Shown here: in pieces, positions 7,833 to 16,065 of the stretch
Layout of the letters: the number at the start of each line of letters is the position of its first letter
How positions within the stretch are numbered: the first letter of the stretch is position 1
Assembly (NCBI GenBank): GCA_049646585.1
Contig: JBARWC010000098.1
Span: 1 to 29,393, forward strand
Reading direction: 5' to 3'
DNA: 29,393 nt
DNA from: G025836975 sp049646585
GTDB lineage: Bacteria; Pseudomonadota; Gammaproteobacteria; Burkholderiales; Burkholderiaceae_B
The notes under the pieces: generated by a model
What the model saw: the letters and a program-made list of their open reading frames with translations, nothing else
Told to the model about the DNA's origin: nothing
Database searches by the model: none
Made by a program: the position numbers and the translations under genes

Positions 7833-7878
7833 TATTGTCGAATATCTCGGATAGCATGCTCAGGCTTCAAGAAGGGCG

Positions 7879-9042
7879 ATGACTATGAGCGAGTTGATCA
7901 AATTTTCGATTTACGATGAGCCGGCCGCATTGACCGACCTGCGTCGGCAGGTGCGGGACTTCGTCAAGGCGCAGCGGGATGCGGGGCTGCTTGGCTCGCA
8001 TCCCTATGGCTGGGCCGAGCCGGACGCGGATTTCAGCAAGGCAATGGGAAGCCAGGGCTGGATAGGCATGACGTGGCCCAAAAAGTACGGCGGCCATGAG
8101 CGCAGCGCCCTGGAACGTTTCGTCGTGACGGAGGAATTGCTGGTCGCCGGCGCACCGGTGCGCGCGCATTGGATTGCCGACCGCCAAAGCGGGCCTTTGA
8201 TACTGAAATTCGGCACTGAACAGCAACGCCAGGAATTCCTGCCGCGCATTGCCCGCGGCGAGTGCTTTTTCTGCATAGGCATGAGCGAGGCGGATTCGGG
8301 CTCGGACCTGGCCTCGATTCGTACCAAGGCGGTGCAGGTGGCGGGCGGTTGGCGGGTTACCGGCAGCAAGATGTGGACCAGCAATGCGCATCGCGTCCAC
8401 ATGATGATTCTTTTTGCCCGGACCGGGCCGCGCGGCGAGAGCCGGCGCGAAGGGGTCAGCCAGTTTCTGGTCGATCTTTCCCTGCCCGGCATTACGGTCA
8501 GGCCCATCATCAATCTGGCCGGAGAGCACGATTTCAACGAGGTCGTGTTCGACGATGTGTTCATACCGGACGAGATGGTGATAGGAACCATAGGCGAGGG
8601 CTGGCGGCAGGTGGCCAACGAGCTGGTTTACGAACGCAGCGGCCCCGACAGGTGGACTAGCACCTATCACCTTCTGACGGGCATGGTGGACAAGCTGCAT
8701 GAATATCCGACGGAAACGCGCCGCGCGGCGATAGCCAGGCTGGTCGCCCGCTTATGGACCATGCACCAAATGTCGTCGTCGATTGCGGGAATGCTGGAAG
8801 AGGGGCGGGTGCCCAATACCGAGGCGGCTTTGGCCAAGGACCTGGGCACCCGTTTCGAGCAGGATATTCCGGAAACGGCCCGGTCCTTGTTCGGCGAGGA
8901 GTTGCGCGCGAGCTTCGACGATGACGATGGCTTCAACGAGGCGCTGCGATACACGACGCTGTATGCGCCCGCCTATTCCATCCGGGGCGGAACGAAGGAG
9001 ATTCTGCGTGGAATTATTGCCAAGAGTCTGGGGTTGCGATGA
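7879..9042 (+). CDS. acyl-CoA dehydrogenase, FAD-binding type (large partner)
   Basis: This 387-aa protein is a normal-length acyl-CoA dehydrogenase. MSEADSGSDLASIRTKA and GSKMWTSNAH in the middle domain bind FAD and the acyl-CoA, and the C-terminal IRGGTKEILRGIIA (about 368-381) is the second FAD signature. At the position where medium-chain enzymes carry their catalytic Glu (YEGT) there is Gly370, so the base must lie elsewhere or on a partner chain. Two starts are possible: ATG 7879, or ATG 7885, which is better spaced from GAAGGG at 7871-7876. Its stop overlaps the next dehydrogenase by ATGA, as in operons encoding heteromeric acyl-CoA dehydrogenases. It probably oxidises the CoA ester made by the neighbouring CoA-transferase. 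Confidence 0.92.
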   Translation: MTMSELIKFSIYDEPAALTDLRRQVRDFVKAQRDAGLLGSHPYGWAEPDADFSKAMGSQGWIGMTWPKKYGGHERSALERFVVTEELLVAGAPVRAHWIADRQSGPLILKFGTEQQRQEFLPRIARGECFFCIGMSEADSGSDLASIRTKAVQVAGGWRVTGSKMWTSNAHRVHMMILFARTGPRGESRREGVSQFLVDLSLPGITVRPIINLAGEHDFNEVVFDDVFIPDEMVIGTIGEGWRQVANELVYERSGPDRWTSTYHLLTGMVDKLHEYPTETRRAAIARLVARLWTMHQMSSSIAGMLEEGRVPNTEAALAKDLGTRFEQDIPETARSLFGEELRASFDDDDGFNEALRYTTLYAPAYSIRGGTKEILRGIIAKSLGLR

Positions 9043-10130
9043 ACGATATCGATGAAATGCTCAATGACAGCGCGGTGAGGTTCTTTACGGATCTATGCTC
9101 GCGCGACGTGCTGGACCAGGTCGAACAGGGCAAGTGGTTGCCGGCTTCGTGGTCGGACATGAAGGACCTGGGCCTGGTCGGCGCCGCCGTCATGCCTTTG
9201 GACGACGAGGTCGAGGGCCTGCCTTTGGCCTCGCTGTGCACCTTGGCGCGCCAGGCCGGGCGCTTCAATTTGCCCCTGCCGCTGGTGGAAACCTTTATTG
9301 CGCAGCGTGCGCTGCGCCGGTCCGGCATAGGGTTCGCCGACGACGAGGCGATAGGCATGAGCACGCTTGCCGAGCAAAAGCCCGTTCATCTGGAAAAACG
9401 CGATGGCGGCTACACGGCCACGGGCGTGCTGCATAGCGTGGCATGGGGCCGGCACTGCGGCAATGTGCTGGCGCCGGCCCGATTGGAAGGGCGGCCGTGC
9501 CTGGCCTTGATCCCCAGGCCGGAGTCGGTCGAGCATCGCCTGAATCTGGCGGGCGAGCCCCGCGACAGGATACGCTTCGATGCCGTGGCGCTAGCCCAAG
9601 AGCAGGTTGCCGTGCTGGATACGGCCGATATTCTTGACGACCTCGTTTTCGAGGGGGCGCTGTTCCGCGCCATGCAGATCAGCGGCGCGATGCAGCAGGT
9701 GCTGAGGATGACCATAGACTACGCCAAAGAGCGCGAGCAGTTTGGCCGTGCCATTGCCAAGTTCCAGGCCATACAGCAGCAAATCGCCGAGCAGGCCGGC
9801 CAGACGGCCAGCGCCACCGCGGCCGCCGATGCGGCCGCCCACGCCAGCGCTCAGCGCGTCGCTTGCGTTGAAGCGGCCATGGCCAAGATACGGGCCAGCG
9901 AAGCGGCGACGCTAAGCTGCACCATCGCCCACCAAGTGCACGGCGCCATGGGCTTCACCCATGAGCATGCCCTGCACCTTTCGAGCCGCCGGCTGCTGGC
10001 CTGGCGCGACGAGTTCGGCTCGGACGGCTATTGGGCCGACTGGCTGGGCCGGCGCCTCGTCTCCATCACGGGCGCTTCCCTTTGGGAGAGCGTGACCAAC
10101 CCTTCTTTCCTGCTGTCCCCGGAGGCCTGA
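9039..10130 (+). CDS. acyl-CoA dehydrogenase family protein (divergent partner subunit)
   Basis: This 363-aa protein is a divergent acyl-CoA dehydrogenase. It starts inside the stop of the preceding dehydrogenase (ATGA overlap), implying coupled translation. The recognisable parts are YAKEREQFGRAIAKFQAIQQ near 228-247 and HQVHGAMGFTHEHALH near 297-312. The FAD-pyrophosphate signature of the first protein (MSEADSGSD) and a GGTxEI ending are both missing, and the middle domain is poorly conserved. This matches the weak subunit of alpha2beta2 acyl-CoA dehydrogenases known from steroid side-chain degradation, where two half-sites make one FAD site. Heteromer formation is inference. The bases GGAGG at its end (10121-10125) serve as the ribosome site of the next gene. 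Confidence 0.88.
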   Translation: MNDIDEMLNDSAVRFFTDLCSRDVLDQVEQGKWLPASWSDMKDLGLVGAAVMPLDDEVEGLPLASLCTLARQAGRFNLPLPLVETFIAQRALRRSGIGFADDEAIGMSTLAEQKPVHLEKRDGGYTATGVLHSVAWGRHCGNVLAPARLEGRPCLALIPRPESVEHRLNLAGEPRDRIRFDAVALAQEQVAVLDTADILDDLVFEGALFRAMQISGAMQQVLRMTIDYAKEREQFGRAIAKFQAIQQQIAEQAGQTASATAAADAAAHASAQRVACVEAAMAKIRASEAATLSCTIAHQVHGAMGFTHEHALHLSSRRLLAWRDEFGSDGYWADWLGRRLVSITGASLWESVTNPSFLLSPEA

Positions 10131-10133
10131 CCC

Positions 10134-10925
10134 ATGAGCCAGGAACTTAAATTCGACATCCACGAGCGTATCGGCACGATCACCTTGAACCGGCCCGAGA
10201 AGCTCAATGCGTTCACGACGGAAATGCTGCATGACTGGGCCGACGCGTTGCTTGAATGCCAGCGCAACGAGAATGTGCGCGCCGTGGTCCTGACCGGCAC
10301 CGGCCGCGCCTTTTGCTCCGGCGGCGACGTCAACGGCATGAATGAGCGCAAGCAGGCGGAAAGCCCGATCGAACGCAAGGCCTCGCTGGCCAATCGCGTG
10401 TACCGCATTCCGCTCATCATGGACACCATGGACAAGCCTGTGCTGGTGGCCATCAATGGCGTGGCGACGGGCGCCGGGCTGGACATGGCATTGATGGGTG
10501 ACATACGCATTGCCGCCGAGAGCGCCCGAATGGCCGAGACCTACGTGCGCATCGGCATCATGGCGGGCGATGGCGGCGCGTGGTACCTGCCCCGCCTGGT
10601 GGGCATACCCAAGGCGCTTGAATTGCTGTGGACGGGCCGTTTCGTCGATGCCCACGAAGCGGAGCGCATAGGCATGGTCAACAAGGTCGTGGCCGACGAC
10701 AAGCTGATGGACGAGACCTACGACATGGCGGGAAAAATCGCCGCCGGGCCTCCGCTGGCCATCGGCATGATGAAGAAAAGCGTGTACCAGGGCGCAAGCA
10801 TGGAACTACGCACACACCTGGAGCAGACCTCATCGCACATGGCGGTGCTGTTTGCAACGGAAGACCATCAGGAGGCGCTTAACGCCTTCAGGGAAAAGAG
10901 AACGCCCGAATTCAAGGGCAGGTAG
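10134..10925 (+). CDS. enoyl-CoA hydratase/isomerase (crotonase) family protein
   Basis: This 263-aa crotonase-fold protein carries the two oxyanion-hole regions GRAFCSGGDVNGM near 57-69 and NGVATGAGLDMAL near 108-120. In place of the Glu of classical enoyl-CoA hydratase (PExxxGxxPGAGG) it has YVRIGIMAGDGGAW, with Asp146 in the GDGG motif. This Asp aligns by position with the nucleophilic Asp of 4-chlorobenzoyl-CoA dehalogenase, so the reaction may not be simple hydration. The start is ATG 10134 with GGAGG eight bases upstream, inside the end of the preceding gene. It forms the third step of the operon after CoA transfer and dehydrogenation. Confidence 0.92.
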   Translation: MSQELKFDIHERIGTITLNRPEKLNAFTTEMLHDWADALLECQRNENVRAVVLTGTGRAFCSGGDVNGMNERKQAESPIERKASLANRVYRIPLIMDTMDKPVLVAINGVATGAGLDMALMGDIRIAAESARMAETYVRIGIMAGDGGAWYLPRLVGIPKALELLWTGRFVDAHEAERIGMVNKVVADDKLMDETYDMAGKIAAGPPLAIGMMKKSVYQGASMELRTHLEQTSSHMAVLFATEDHQEALNAFREKRTPEFKGR

Positions 10926-10961
10926 CTCAAGGGCGCATAGCCAATACAAAAGGAGATCGAT

Positions 10962-11945
10962 GTGAAGAAATTAATTAAGTCCGCGCTTGCCGCTTTCGCC
11001 AGCGTGGCTTGCCTGACCCAGTTCGCCCCGGCGAATGCGGCCTATCCCGAACGCCCCGTGCGTTTGATCGTTCCGTTCTCGGCCGGCGGCCCTACCGATA
11101 CGATGGCCAGATTGGTGGCCGAGTACCTGGGCAGCAGGCTGGGCCAGGTCATTACCGTCATCAACAAGCCGGGAGCCGACAACCTGATCGCGGCGCGCGA
11201 AGTCGTCGGCAGCGCCGCCGATGGCTACACGCTGATGTTCACCACCAACGGCTTGCTCAGCATTGCCCCGACCGTCCATCCCGAGTTTCCGATCAAGCCG
11301 ATGAAGCAGTTTTCCTTTATCGGCGGAGTAAGCTCGTATCCCTATATGTTCGTGACCGGCGTCAATGACAAAAGAAATACGCTAGGTGACTTCATCGGTG
11401 ACAGCCGAAAGAATTCGGGCAGTGTTTCGTACGCGGTGGTAGGCAACGTAAGCCTGGTCGCGATGGCGCTATTCAAGGATTCGCTCGACATCGACATGCT
11501 GGCTGTGCGCTACAAGGGCAACTCGGATACGATAACCGACTTGTTTGCCGAACGCTTGAATTTGGGTACTTTCGCGCCTTCGTTCGCGCTGCCGCTGCTC
11601 AAGGCCAATAAGGTGAAGCCGCTTGCGGTGACGGGTGAAAAACGCCTGGCCCAGCTCCCCGATCTGCCCCTAGCTTCGGAGATTGATCCCGCGCTCAAGG
11701 ATTTCTCGGTCAACAGCGTGGTGTGGACCGGCATTGTGGCGCCTGTCGGAGTGCCCGAAGATATTCGCGCCCGGCTTGAGCAGGAGCTTAGCCGAGTCGT
11801 GGCAGACGACAAGTTCGTCGCCCAGGTCGAGAAGCTTGGCGATCAGGTGCAGTGGCGGACGGGCGAGCAGTTGCGCCAGCGCGTGGAGAGCGAGAGCGCG
11901 GTGTGGGCGCGCGTGGTCAAGAACACCAACCTGACACTCAAATGA
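10962..11945 (+). CDS. Bug-family (TctC) periplasmic substrate-binding protein
   Basis: This 327-aa protein starts at GTG 10962, six bases after AGGAG at 10951-10955. A signal peptide (MKKLIKSALAAFASVAC, cleavage likely after ANA near 27) leads into AYPERPVRLIVPFSAGGPTD, the family hallmark. ADNLIAAREVVGSAADGYTL follows. It differs clearly from the first Bug receptor in this window and lies in the acyl-CoA dehydrogenase operon, which suggests that it captures the acid that is activated by the CoA-transferase. No membrane subunits are encoded nearby. Confidence 0.93.
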   Translation: MKKLIKSALAAFASVACLTQFAPANAAYPERPVRLIVPFSAGGPTDTMARLVAEYLGSRLGQVITVINKPGADNLIAAREVVGSAADGYTLMFTTNGLLSIAPTVHPEFPIKPMKQFSFIGGVSSYPYMFVTGVNDKRNTLGDFIGDSRKNSGSVSYAVVGNVSLVAMALFKDSLDIDMLAVRYKGNSDTITDLFAERLNLGTFAPSFALPLLKANKVKPLAVTGEKRLAQLPDLPLASEIDPALKDFSVNSVVWTGIVAPVGVPEDIRARLEQELSRVVADDKFVAQVEKLGDQVQWRTGEQLRQRVESESAVWARVVKNTNLTLK

Positions 11946-11988
11946 TGTAAAGTTTGTCGGGCTGCCCCGCCTCTTGTCGCTTGTTCCG

Positions 11989-12798
11989 ATGTTTGAACGC
12001 ACCACTGACCCATCCGCTTCCGTCAAATCAGCCGATCGAGTGCTGGCGATATTGGATCTGTTCGCCTTGCGTCAGAAGGCGTTGAACTTGACGGAAATTT
12101 CGTCCGAACTGGGCTACCCCATGTCCAGCGTCCTGGCCTTGATGAAAAGCTTGAGCGCCAGTGGGTACATCCGGCTGGATCCGGCCACCAAGTCCTATGT
12201 GCCCACCTTGCGCGTCGCCATGTTGGGAACCTGGATCATGGGCAATCTTTTCATGGACGGCGCGGTCATCGCGCTGATGGATCAAATCCAGAAGGACACG
12301 GGCGAAACCGTGATCCTGGGCGCGCGCAATGGCCTGCATGCCCAGTATCTCCATACGGTGCAGTCCAGGCGCTTGCTGCGCTTTTTCGTGAAGCCCGGCC
12401 TGTTGCGCCCCATGAGCCGAAGCGCGATAGGGCAGGCCTTGCTGATGCATTGCAGCGACGGAGAAGTTGCCGCGTTTGCCGCCAGGGCGAACGAGGCAAG
12501 CACCTTGGAAAGGGCCTTGATCAACCCGACAGCTTTGGTGGAACGTATCCGCGAAGCCCGCCATCGCGGCTACGCCTATACCGACCAGTACACGGCGGGC
12601 ATATGCGCGATCGGCGTGCCCGTAAAAATCGGCCTGGGCCGGGAATGCGCGCTTGCGGTGGCCGGCCCCATACTTCGCGTCAAGCGCAAGAAGGACAAGG
12701 TGGCGGCGGCGATCCAGGAACTGTCCCGGGTTTATATCAAGGCCTCGGCCGAATACGACCTGGATACGCAGTTGAGGCAGGCGGCGCACGTCATATAA
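11989..12798 (+). CDS. IclR family transcriptional regulator
   Basis: From ATG 11989 the protein has 269 residues; an in-frame TTG at 11974 would add five. An N-terminal winged helix (SADRVLAILDLFALRQKALN, then LTEISSELGYPMSSVLALMK) is followed by the IclR effector domain with RNGLHAQYLHTVQSRR and the late signature RGYAYTDQYTAGICAIGVPV. It ends the plus-strand catabolic operon, 43 bp after the second Bug receptor. It probably senses a pathway acid and acts at the divergent spacer near 7818-7832. No strong Shine-Dalgarno is seen, so translation may be weak. Confidence 0.92.
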   Translation: MFERTTDPSASVKSADRVLAILDLFALRQKALNLTEISSELGYPMSSVLALMKSLSASGYIRLDPATKSYVPTLRVAMLGTWIMGNLFMDGAVIALMDQIQKDTGETVILGARNGLHAQYLHTVQSRRLLRFFVKPGLLRPMSRSAIGQALLMHCSDGEVAAFAARANEASTLERALINPTALVERIREARHRGYAYTDQYTAGICAIGVPVKIGLGRECALAVAGPILRVKRKKDKVAAAIQELSRVYIKASAEYDLDTQLRQAAHVI

Positions 12799-12816
12799 GC
12801 GCCGGGTTGCCCGCAG

Positions 12817-13016
12817 CTAGTTCAATTCGTCGCGGACGATGTGCTGGTGCTCGCGGTTCGATTCCTCGATGCCGGCGGTGACTAGCGAAAAATGCCGGAA
12901 CAAGGGATGCCCAGCAGGCACAAAAGCGTCGTATTGACCGCTACATGCCGCTATCTGACGGCAAAGTTCCTGTCGGGCGGCCAGGATCTGGCGGTACCTG
13001 TCGCGCCGAGGCCCCT
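12817..13016 (-). pseudogene. possible remnant of a GntR/FCD-type regulator C-terminus
   Basis: Between the IclR stop and the end of the LysR gene the minus strand stays open for about 66 codons and ends at a TAG (complement of 12817-12819). The translation holds RYRQILAARQELCRQIAAC and GIEESNREHQHIVRDELN. The ESNxEHxxIV pattern recalls the last helices of FCD effector domains of GntR regulators. There is no start codon or DNA-binding part, because the frame runs into the antisense of the LysR gene. This is a weak, pattern-level call; the stretch may simply be non-coding. Confidence 0.25.
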
Positions 13017-13916
13017 TCAGGCTGCGGGCGTGGCGGCGGACTGGAACTCCTTTATCAAGAAATCGATGAACACCCTGACCCGGGCGGGCAGGTTCTGCCG
13101 GTTGGGGTAGTACACGAACAGATCGGCGGGCTCCAGGATGAAGTCCGGCAGGATGATCTTCAGGCGCCGGGCCTCCACATACTTGTTCAAGTCCCATTCC
13201 GAACGGATCATGATGCCGTGTCCCTCCAGGGCCCAGCTCAGGGCGATGTCGCCGTCGTTGCTCGACATGGCGCCCCTGACCTTTACGACTTCCATGTGCT
13301 GCTGGTGCGTGAACCGCCAGATGCCGTGCGCCTCGTCGTTCTGGTTGTGGACGATGCAGCGGTGGTTGGCCAGGTCGGCCAGGCTCTGCGGTTCGCTGTA
13401 TTTCTTCAGGTACTTGGGCGAAGCGCACAAGTAACGGCGGTTGCTCAGGAGCCGGCGGGCCACCAGGCGCCGGTCCGGCAGCGCACCGAAGCGTATGGCC
13501 AGGTCGACGTTGTTGGCCACCAGATCCACCGGTTTGTCGCTGACGTGCAGGTCCAGTTCGATGTCGGGAAACTTCAGGGCGAATCGCGAGGCCAGGGCCG
13601 AAATGCGCCGGCGACCGAAGCCCAGGCTGGCGTTGATGCGCAGCAAGCCCCTGGGCTGTTGCCGGTGGTTGGAGACGGAATCCTCCATGGCCCGGATGTC
13701 GGCGAGTATGCGCGTGGCCTGTGCCAGAAACAGCTCGCCTTCGCTGGTCAGGCTGATGCTGCGCGTGGTCCGGTTGGCCAGTCGCACGCCCAGGCGCTCT
13801 TCAAGCTGCTTGAGCTTGCGGGTTGCGGCCGGAGGGGTGATGTCCAGGGCCCTGGCCACCGTGGAAAGGTTTTTGTGCTGCGCCAGCAAGACAAAGAACG
13901 ACAGGGCGGATTCCAT
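13017..13916 (-). CDS. LysR family transcriptional regulator, probable regulator of tarD
   Basis: This 299-aa protein starts at ATG 13914-13916. Residues 1-60 form the LysR winged helix (ALSFFVLLAQHKNLSTVARA, then LDITPPAATRKLKQLEERLG, then TRSISLTSEG). The rest is the type-2 periplasmic-binding effector domain (RGLLRINASLGFGRRRISAL, DLAIRFGALPDRRLVARRL). It is divergent from the D-tartrate dehydratase gene with a 121-bp AT-rich spacer, the classical layout for a LysR activator and its target. D-tartrate or a related hydroxy-acid as inducer is inferred from this arrangement. Confidence 0.93.
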   Translation of the reverse strand: MESALSFFVLLAQHKNLSTVARALDITPPAATRKLKQLEERLGVRLANRTTRSISLTSEGELFLAQATRILADIRAMEDSVSNHRQQPRGLLRINASLGFGRRRISALASRFALKFPDIELDLHVSDKPVDLVANNVDLAIRFGALPDRRLVARRLLSNRRYLCASPKYLKKYSEPQSLADLANHRCIVHNQNDEAHGIWRFTHQQHMEVVKVRGAMSSNDGDIALSWALEGHGIMIRSEWDLNKYVEARRLKIILPDFILEPADLFVYYPNRQNLPARVRVFIDFLIKEFQSAATPAA

Positions 13917-14037
13917 GGATTAATGCAATATAGTGAATGATGAATTAATTATAAGTAAATAAAAATTCCTTCCGGCTTGGTTATTCTTTGCCCAGGACGG
14001 ACACCTGCCCGCCACCCACTGCTTTGGAGCACGCCCT
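13917..14037. promoter_or_regulatory. divergent LysR-tarD regulatory spacer
   Basis: The first 50 bases are strongly AT-rich and contain the palindrome AATTAATT (13943-13950) followed by ATAAG, in a setting (TGAATGATGAATTAATTATA) that offers LysR-type T-N11-A spacings. The stretch resembles the palindromic TGAATTA/TAATTCA site at 7818-7832. The spacer must hold both promoters, but no hexamer pair is clear enough to assign. Confidence 0.4.
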
Positions 14038-15204
14038 ATGAAAATCCTGGAAATCCGCGAAGTCACCCTGCCCATCAGTTCATCCATCCGCAACGCCTAC
14101 ATCGATTTCAGCAAGATGACGCTGAGCCTGGTGGCCGTCATGACCGACGTGATTCGGGACGGCAAGCCGGTCGTGGGCTACGGCTTCAATTCGAACGGGC
14201 GCTACGGCCAGGGCAACCTGATGCGCGAGCGCTTCATCCCCCGCATCCTGGCGGCCGATCCGGACAGTCTGCTGAACGATGCGGGCGACAACCTGGATCC
14301 GCACAAGATCTGGGACTGCATGTACACCAACGAGAAGCCTGGCGGCCACGGCGAGCGCTCGGTGGCCATCGGCACCATAGACATGGCGGTCTGGGACGCC
14401 GTGGCCAAGATCGCCAACAAGCCCCTGTTCCAGCACTTGGCCGACGAATACGGCAATGGCCAGCCCAATCGCAAGGTCTTCGTCTACGCGGCTGGCGGCT
14501 ACTACTATCCCGGACAGGATCACGGCAAGCTGAAGGACGAAATGCGCAGCTACCTGGATCGTGGCTATACCGTGGTGAAAAAGAAGATAGGGGGCGCGTC
14601 GCTGGACGAGGACCTGCGGCGCATCGATTCCATTCTTAGCGTGCTGCAGGACGGCCAGAGGCTGTGCGTGGATGCCAACGGCCGCTTCGACCTGGATACC
14701 GCCATCGCCTACGCCAAGGCCTTGTCGCAGTACGATCTGTTCTGGTACGAAGAGCCTGGCGACCCGCTGGACTTCGAGCTGCAGGCCACGCTGCGCAGCT
14801 ACTACAAGAACCCCATGGCAACCGGCGAGAACCTGTTTTCCATGCAGGATGCGCGCAACCTGATTCGATACGGCGGCATGCGTTCGGATCGGGACTGGCT
14901 GCAATTCGACTGCGCCTTGAGCTACGGCCTGGTGGAATACCTGCGCACCCTGGACATGCTGCGCGAACACGGCTGGTCTCCCAGCCGCTGCATACCTCAT
15001 GGCGGGCACCAGATGTCGCTGAACATCGCGGCGGGGCTGGGTTTGGGCGGCAACGAGTCCTATCCGGATCTGTTCCAGCCTTTCGGCGGTTTCCCGGATG
15101 GCGTCAAGGTCGAGAACAGCCACATCGTCATGCCCGACCTGGTCGGTATCGGCTTTGAGGGCAAGGCCGACCTGTATAGCCAGATGCGGGCGCTGTCCGA
15201 CTAG
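14038..15204 (+). CDS. tarD: D(-)-tartrate dehydratase
   Basis: This 388-aa enolase-superfamily enzyme matches what I recall of the characterised Bradyrhizobium D-tartrate dehydratase almost end to end. Shared stretches include SSSIRNAYIDFSKMT, GYGFNSNGRYGQGNL, NEKPGGHGERSVAIGTIDMA, GGYYYPG, CIPHGGHQMSLNIAAGLGLG and NESYPDLFQPFGGFPDGV. The catalytic K181-x-K183 (VVKKKIGG), the metal ligands Asp212, Glu238/239 and Glu264, and the His321-Asp291 dyad are all present. The enzyme removes water from D-tartrate to give oxaloacetate in the cytoplasm. The divergent LysR gene is the likely regulator. No dedicated transporter is seen beside it, so uptake must be encoded elsewhere. Confidence 0.93.
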   Translation: MKILEIREVTLPISSSIRNAYIDFSKMTLSLVAVMTDVIRDGKPVVGYGFNSNGRYGQGNLMRERFIPRILAADPDSLLNDAGDNLDPHKIWDCMYTNEKPGGHGERSVAIGTIDMAVWDAVAKIANKPLFQHLADEYGNGQPNRKVFVYAAGGYYYPGQDHGKLKDEMRSYLDRGYTVVKKKIGGASLDEDLRRIDSILSVLQDGQRLCVDANGRFDLDTAIAYAKALSQYDLFWYEEPGDPLDFELQATLRSYYKNPMATGENLFSMQDARNLIRYGGMRSDRDWLQFDCALSYGLVEYLRTLDMLREHGWSPSRCIPHGGHQMSLNIAAGLGLGGNESYPDLFQPFGGFPDGVKVENSHIVMPDLVGIGFEGKADLYSQMRALSD

Positions 15205-15241
15205 GCATTTCCAAGGGCCGCCGCCGCGGCCGGCCTTCGCC

Positions 15242-15820
15242 TTAGACCAGCAGCGCTTCCAGCGCCTGCAACTGGCTGGCCAGCGGCAGGCTGGCGTCCA
15301 GCACGGGTACGCGCCCGTCCTGGACCGCCGTAGGCCGCTTCAGCGCATCGGCATAGCGTTCCCAGTGGCTCAGTTTCCAGGCATCGCGCGGATCGGCCCG
15401 CTGGGCGATGCGATCCCTGCGAACGTCCAGGGGCAATTCCAGCCAGACGTGGCGCAAGCGCGTGTCCGGCGGCAGGCCCAGCCGCTGGACGGAAAACAGC
15501 GCCTCCGACGCCTGTTCCCGGCTCCAGGGGCCGGGGAACACCACGTTCAGGCCCGCTTCCAACTGATCCCGCGCGATGCGCAGCGTGCTGGCGTATTCCA
15601 GGTCGCGGACCTTGTCCTTGAACAGCGGGCTATCACGGTCGTCGGGATCGGCGCCCAGCGCTTCCAGAAAGGGACCCGACCAGCATTCGCTGACCACGTC
15701 CTTGTCCAGGACGCACCAGGCATGTCCTTGCTCCCGCTGCCGTTGCAAGAAATGGTGGGTAAGGAATGACTTGCCGGTGCCGGCATGGCCCAGGACGAAA
15801 AGGGCGATAGGCTTGCTCAA
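15242..15820 (-). CDS. small P-loop NTPase (AAA / nucleotide-kinase-like)
   Basis: This 192-aa protein begins at TTG 15818-15820; no in-frame ATG lies close upstream. The Walker A motif is G11-H-A-G-T-G-K-S18 (MSKPIALFVLGHAGTGKS). LDKDVV near 38-43, FPGPWSREQ and HVWLELPLDVRRDRIAQR near 145-162 fit the single-domain kinase-like AAA_33 / gluconate-kinase type of P-loop proteins, in which Asp residues and an Arg-rich lid act on a small substrate. The substrate is unknown. It converges with tarD (37-bp gap holding a GC-rich imperfect repeat) and is the last gene before the cyanophycin locus. Confidence 0.8.
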   Translation of the reverse strand: MSKPIALFVLGHAGTGKSFLTHHFLQRQREQGHAWCVLDKDVVSECWSGPFLEALGADPDDRDSPLFKDKVRDLEYASTLRIARDQLEAGLNVVFPGPWSREQASEALFSVQRLGLPPDTRLRHVWLELPLDVRRDRIAQRADPRDAWKLSHWERYADALKRPTAVQDGRVPVLDASLPLASQLQALEALLV

Positions 15821-16065
15821 TGTGGACGCTCGCGTGTGGGCGGCCGCGCGATTCGTGCGGCGCTGAAATCCCAGTTTACCGTCTACCCGACCAGTGGGCC
15901 GGGGCGGCGGCTGGCGTCCGGTCGCATACCGCCGCCGATCCTGGAAAATATTTGTGTCATTTGTGCAAGAGGGTGCTGATTTTCATACTGGAAGGTCGGC
16001 GGCGAGAGTAATATTGCGCCATTTCGATGGATCCGCTTTCTGCTTTTCCAGGGAGACAAGGTTCG

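Noticed and set aside
12945..13940. 331-codon plus-strand frame opposite the LysR gene
   Set aside because: Shadow frame; the minus strand encodes a complete LysR regulator with helix-turn-helix and effector domain.
15205..15241. GC-rich repeat between tarD and the P-loop gene as a bidirectional terminator
   Set aside because: AAGG and CCTT ends pair, but the middle needs a bulge and no T run follows in either direction, so it was not called.
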